Origin: Blastomonas fulva
Lineage (GTDB): Bacteria; Pseudomonadota; Alphaproteobacteria; Sphingomonadales; Sphingomonadaceae
Assembly: GCF_003431825.1 (NCBI RefSeq)
Contig: NZ_CP020083.1
Location: forward strand, 3,696,501 to 3,760,500
Direction: 5' to 3'
DNA length: 64,000 bases
The notes under the pieces were generated by a model. That model worked only from the letters and a program-made list of their open reading frames with translations. It had not been told where the DNA came from and ran no database searches. The position numbers and the translations under genes were made by a program. Of the stretch, positions 60,819 to 64,000 are shown piece by piece. Position 1 is the stretch's first letter, and each line of letters begins with the position of its first letter.

Positions 60819-62465
60819 ATGACCATGACAATCGACCGCAGGCTGCTGATCAAGGCGGGCACCTTCGGGCTTGCCGCATTGTCCATTCCCGGTGCGGCGC
60901 AGGCGCTGTTTGCAGGGCGCGGCTTCACCCATGGCGTGGCGAGCGGCGAGCCTTCGGGCAATTCGGTGCTGCTGTGGACGCGCTATGTCGCGGACAGCGA
61001 TGCACGGCTGACCGCCGAGCTCTCCCCTACCCCCGATTTCGCCAGGCCTGTGGGCGGCGGGTCGGTAACTGCCAGCGCCGCGCGCGACCATATCGCCAAG
61101 CTCACCGTCACCGGGCTCAAGCCCGACAGCTGGTATTTCTATCGCTTCGTGGCGGCAGATGGCAGCACGTCACCGGTCGGCCGCACCCGCACGCTGCCGG
61201 TGGGCGAGGCCGCAGGCTTCAACATCGGCGTGTTTTCCTGCTCCAACCTGCCCTTTGGCTGGTTCAACGGCTATGCCCATGCCGCCGCGCGCAACGACCT
61301 GGATCTGGCGGTGCACACCGGCGACTATGTCTATGAATACGGCCTCGACGTGTACCCCACGCGCGGTCAGGCGCTCCCCGGGCGCAGCGTCCAGCCCGAT
61401 CACGAGATGGTGACGCTGGCCGATTACCGGCTGCGCTATGCCAGCTACCGGCTCGATGCCGATCTGCAGCGGCTGCACCAGGTGGTGCCGATGATCGCGA
61501 TGTGGGACGACCACGAGATCGCCAATGACAGCTATCGCGATGGCGCGCAGAACCATCAGAGCGACAGCGAAGGCGATTATGCGACCCGCCGCCGCATCGC
61601 CGAACAGGTCTATCGCGAGTGGATGCCGGTCGCAGATCTGGCGCCCGCCGACCCCTTGTGGACCAGCTACCAGATCGGCAACCTTGCCACGCTGATCCGC
61701 ACCGAAAGCCGCCTGTCGGGCCGAGACAAACCCGCCGAGCTCGCCGATGCGTTTGCCGGTGGCGGCGACATCGCTGCAGCACTGGCCAGGTTCCGCGACG
61801 AAAAATGGGTCGACCCTGCCCGCCGCATGCTGGGTGACGATCAGGCGCGCTGGCTGGGCGACCAGTTCAAGGCGTCCAAGGCGTCAGGTACCCGCTGGCA
61901 GGTGTGGGCGCAGCAATGCGTGATGGGATCGATGAAGCTGCCGCTCGAAACCGGCGACTGGGTGCCCAGGGACGCACCCGCGATCGTGCGCAGCCGATCG
62001 GCTGCGGGGCTTGCAGCGAGCAAGGCCGGCCTGCCGTTCAACATGGACGCATGGGATGGCTACCCCGTCCAGCGCGAGGCGCTGCTCCAGTCCGCGCAGG
62101 CCGCGGACGCCGATCTGGTCGTGCTGTCGGGCGACAGCCACAATGGCTGGGGCTTCGATCTGGATGCGGGCGGCAAGCCCGCCGGGGTCGAGTTTGCCGG
62201 TCATTCGATCAGCTCGCCGGGGTTCGAGGCCTATGCGCCGACGATTGCCCCCGCCGATGTCGCAGGCGCACTGGTGCGCGGCAATCCGCAGCTCAAATGG
62301 GCCGATACCAGCTCGCGCGGCTACATGACGCTGCAGCTGACCCAGCAAAGCGCCACCGCGCACTGGCACAAGCTGCGCACCATTCGCGAACGCAGCACCG
62401 ATCTGGCCGGAAGCAGCAGCCTTAGCGTCCTTCCCGGACGGCGGACGATCGCGATGCCCGGCTGA
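60819..62465 (+). CDS. phoD: PhoD-type alkaline phosphatase
   Basis: The 548-residue protein begins with a twin-arginine-like signal (DRRLLIKAG followed by a hydrophobic stretch), so export by the Tat pathway is likely. The PhoD N-terminal domain shows FTHGVASGEPSGNSVLLWTR, and the metallophosphatase domain shows VHTGDYVYEYG, MWDDHEIANDSY and LSGDSHNGWGF, the ligands for the iron and calcium centre of PhoD. It releases phosphate from phosphodiesters and monoesters. GGAGAGG precedes the ATG. A PhoB-like box upstream fits control by phosphate starvation. Neighbouring type II secretion genes could carry it across the outer membrane. Confidence 0.92.
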   Translation: MTMTIDRRLLIKAGTFGLAALSIPGAAQALFAGRGFTHGVASGEPSGNSVLLWTRYVADSDARLTAELSPTPDFARPVGGGSVTASAARDHIAKLTVTGLKPDSWYFYRFVAADGSTSPVGRTRTLPVGEAAGFNIGVFSCSNLPFGWFNGYAHAAARNDLDLAVHTGDYVYEYGLDVYPTRGQALPGRSVQPDHEMVTLADYRLRYASYRLDADLQRLHQVVPMIAMWDDHEIANDSYRDGAQNHQSDSEGDYATRRRIAEQVYREWMPVADLAPADPLWTSYQIGNLATLIRTESRLSGRDKPAELADAFAGGGDIAAALARFRDEKWVDPARRMLGDDQARWLGDQFKASKASGTRWQVWAQQCVMGSMKLPLETGDWVPRDAPAIVRSRSAAGLAASKAGLPFNMDAWDGYPVQREALLQSAQAADADLVVLSGDSHNGWGFDLDAGGKPAGVEFAGHSISSPGFEAYAPTIAPADVAGALVRGNPQLKWADTSSRGYMTLQLTQQSATAHWHKLRTIRERSTDLAGSSSLSVLPGRRTIAMPG

Positions 62466-62617
62466 TCGCGGCGGCGGGGGCGGCGCGGCCAGCTGGTACT
62501 GCAAAGCCGTTGGTCGACGCTGCCCTGCTGCCTGCCGAAAAGCTTTGCCCGCCTGTCGGACACGCCCTAGGCTGCCCGCATCGTCGCAGTCCGCCGTTCC
62601 GGCGCGGCATGGCGACC

Positions 62618-62632
62618 GCCCGCAATGCGGGC
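62618..62632. other. Short hairpin before the M13 peptidase gene
   Basis: GCCCGC (62618-62623) and GCGGGC (62627-62632) form a 6-bp stem around AAT, about 25 bases before the peptidase start. There is no T-tract. It may be part of a weak terminator for phoD or of the peptidase leader. Confidence 0.3.
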
Positions 62633-62657
62633 TCAACAGACCTTAGGGGAGCTACAT

Positions 62658-64000
62658 ATGGTAAAATCGATTCTGCTGGCATCGGCAGCGCTCATCGCGC
62701 TGGCGGCGGCACCTGTCAGCGCGCACGAAACCGATGGCAAGGGCCCGGAAATCGACCTGCTGATCGAAGGCGAAGCGTCCGCCGAAGCGCCGCTGGCCGG
62801 CACCCCCGATGCCGAGGGCATCACCACCACCGCACGTGATTACTGGGGCAACTGGGGCATCGACACCACCGTGATGAACCCGGCGGTCAAGCCCGGCGAT
62901 GACTTCTACGCCTATGTCAACGGCAAGTGGCTCGACAGCTTCGAAATGCCCGCCGATCGTACCCGCTATGGCGCGTTCACGCTGCTCGCCGAAAAGTCCG
63001 AGCAGCGCGTGCGCAAGATCATCGACGAGCTCGCCGCTACCAAGCCCGATCCGAAGACCGGCGCAGGCAAGGTTGCCGCTTTCTACAATTCCTATCTCGA
63101 TACCTCAGCGATCGACGCGGCGGGCCTTGCCCCTGCCCAGCCCTATCTCGACAAGATCAAGGCGGCCAAGACCCGCGAAGACCTTGCCAAATTGTTCGGC
63201 GCGCCCGGCTTCCGCAGCCCGGTGGCAGGCTTTGTCGATATCGATTCCAAGCAGACCGACACCTATATCTTCCAGGTCACCCAGGCGGGCCTGGGCCTGC
63301 CCGACCGCGACTATTATCTCGTCGACAGCGAGGCGAACCTGAAGATCCGCGCCGGATACATGCAGTATCTGACCTTCCTGATGGGCAAGGCAGGCTATGC
63401 CGATCCGGCAGCCACCGCGCAGACGGTCTATGATCTGGAAAAGCAGATCGCGACCGCGCATTGGGACCGCGCTGTCGGCCGCAACCGCAACCTTACCTAC
63501 AACAAGCTCACCAAGGCCGAGATGGTGGCATTGGGCGGCGGCTTCCCGGTCGAGACCTTCATGAAGGCGATCGGCGTCGACGGCCAGCAGGACTTCGTCG
63601 TCCGCCAGCTCACCCCGACCGCCGAGGAACTCGCCGCCGAAAAGCTGACCCCCGAACAGGCGGCGAAGCTCGGCAGCGGCATCGGCGGGCTGTTCACGCT
63701 CGCCAACACCGCGCCGATCGCGGCCTGGCAGGCCTGGCTTGCAGCCGGTTTCCTCTCGAGCAACGCCAGCGTGCTGCCCTCGGATATCGATGAGGCCAAT
63801 TTCGCATTCTACGGCAAGGTGCTGGGCGGCCAGCAGAAGCAGCGCGAGCGCTGGCAGCGGGGTGTCGCCGCGGTCGAAGGCACGATGGGCGAGATCGTCG
63901 GCAAGATCTATGCGGACCGCTATTTCCCCGCGGAAAACAAGGCCGCGATGGACGAGCTGGTCGGCAATCTGCGCAAGGCGATGGCGGCGAACCTCGACGA
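62658..64000 (+). CDS. M13 family metallopeptidase (neprilysin/PepO-like), 3' truncated
   Basis: The frame runs off the window end with 447 codons visible. A signal peptide (VKSILLASAALIALAAAPVSA) is followed by the M13 start MNPAVKPGDDFYAYVNGKWL, then the helical N-terminal domain (LPDRDYYL is a typical family motif in the AGLGLPDRDYYLV segment). The zinc motif HExxH lies beyond the window and could not be checked. AGGGGA at 62645-62650 supports the start. The enzyme would degrade peptides in the periplasm. Confidence 0.92.
   Translation, partial: MVKSILLASAALIALAAAPVSAHETDGKGPEIDLLIEGEASAEAPLAGTPDAEGITTTARDYWGNWGIDTTVMNPAVKPGDDFYAYVNGKWLDSFEMPADRTRYGAFTLLAEKSEQRVRKIIDELAATKPDPKTGAGKVAAFYNSYLDTSAIDAAGLAPAQPYLDKIKAAKTREDLAKLFGAPGFRSPVAGFVDIDSKQTDTYIFQVTQAGLGLPDRDYYLVDSEANLKIRAGYMQYLTFLMGKAGYADPAATAQTVYDLEKQIATAHWDRAVGRNRNLTYNKLTKAEMVALGGGFPVETFMKAIGVDGQQDFVVRQLTPTAEELAAEKLTPEQAAKLGSGIGGLFTLANTAPIAAWQAWLAAGFLSSNASVLPSDIDEANFAFYGKVLGGQQKQRERWQRGVAAVEGTMGEIVGKIYADRYFPAENKAAMDELVGNLRKAMAANLD

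Noticed and set aside
62466..62657. A PhoB box in front of the M13 peptidase gene
   Set aside because: No CTGTCAT-like units with the right spacing occur in this gap.

Overview
The window is chromosomal DNA from a GC-rich alphaproteobacterium, most likely a sphingomonad (Sphingomonadaceae or a close relative). The indicators are DivK beside a DUF3572 gene, the division-site ATPase MipZ beside panC, a Mg-type HemB, a large TonB-dependent receptor, and several families of short palindromic intergenic repeats. Almost all of it is coding, and most genes are ordinary housekeeping or accessory metabolism. No rRNA, tRNA, CRISPR array, prophage or classical insertion sequence was recognised.

Layout. 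1-2.7 kb: 5'-truncated UdgX-type uracil-DNA glycosylase, then a YqcI/YcgG (GntA-like) gene overlapping a DUF1989 gene. 2.7-5.7 kb: methyltransferase, GNAT and polysaccharide deacetylase genes that look like cell-surface glycan functions. 6.1-14.9 kb: TCA block mdh, unknown gene, sucD, [GIY-YIG cassette], sucA, sucB, lpd, with no sucC. 14.9-18.7 kb: LysR regulator divergent from mmsA, a VOC gene and mmsB (valine/propionate catabolism). 18.8-26.8 kb: Lhr-type helicase, retropepsin-like protease, thermonuclease, purU, small membrane and PAS proteins, gamma-carbonic anhydrase, hemB. 27-29.9 kb: OmpR/EnvZ-like two-component system and a five-EF-hand protein. 30-48.2 kb: ABC-F ATPase, thiolase, divK, RidA, GDPD, GNAT, S9 and M20 peptidases, panC, mipZ, patatin, zinc protease, alpha-hydroxy-acid oxidase. 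48.2-55.2 kb: type II secretion operon gspC-D-E-F-G-H (minus strand). 55.4-64 kb: TonB-dependent receptor, beta-helix lipoprotein, TPR protein, PhoD-type phosphatase and the 5' part of an M13 peptidase.

The most interesting region is 48-62.5 kb. Direct-repeat tracts resembling PhoB binding sites (7-mers close to CTGTCAT at an 11-bp period) lie upstream of gspC, upstream of the beta-helix lipoprotein/receptor pair, and upstream of phoD. This suggests a phosphate-starvation module in which a type II secretion system, a surface lipoprotein, a TonB-dependent receptor and an exported phosphatase are co-regulated. The gsp operon ends at gspH, without I-M, and a 159-bp palindromic repeat fills the gspG-gspH gap and abuts the likely gspH start.

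A second notable structure is a roughly 0.47-kb unit inside the TCA operon: a GIY-YIG nuclease gene bounded by 30-bp inverted repeats that match at 29 positions.
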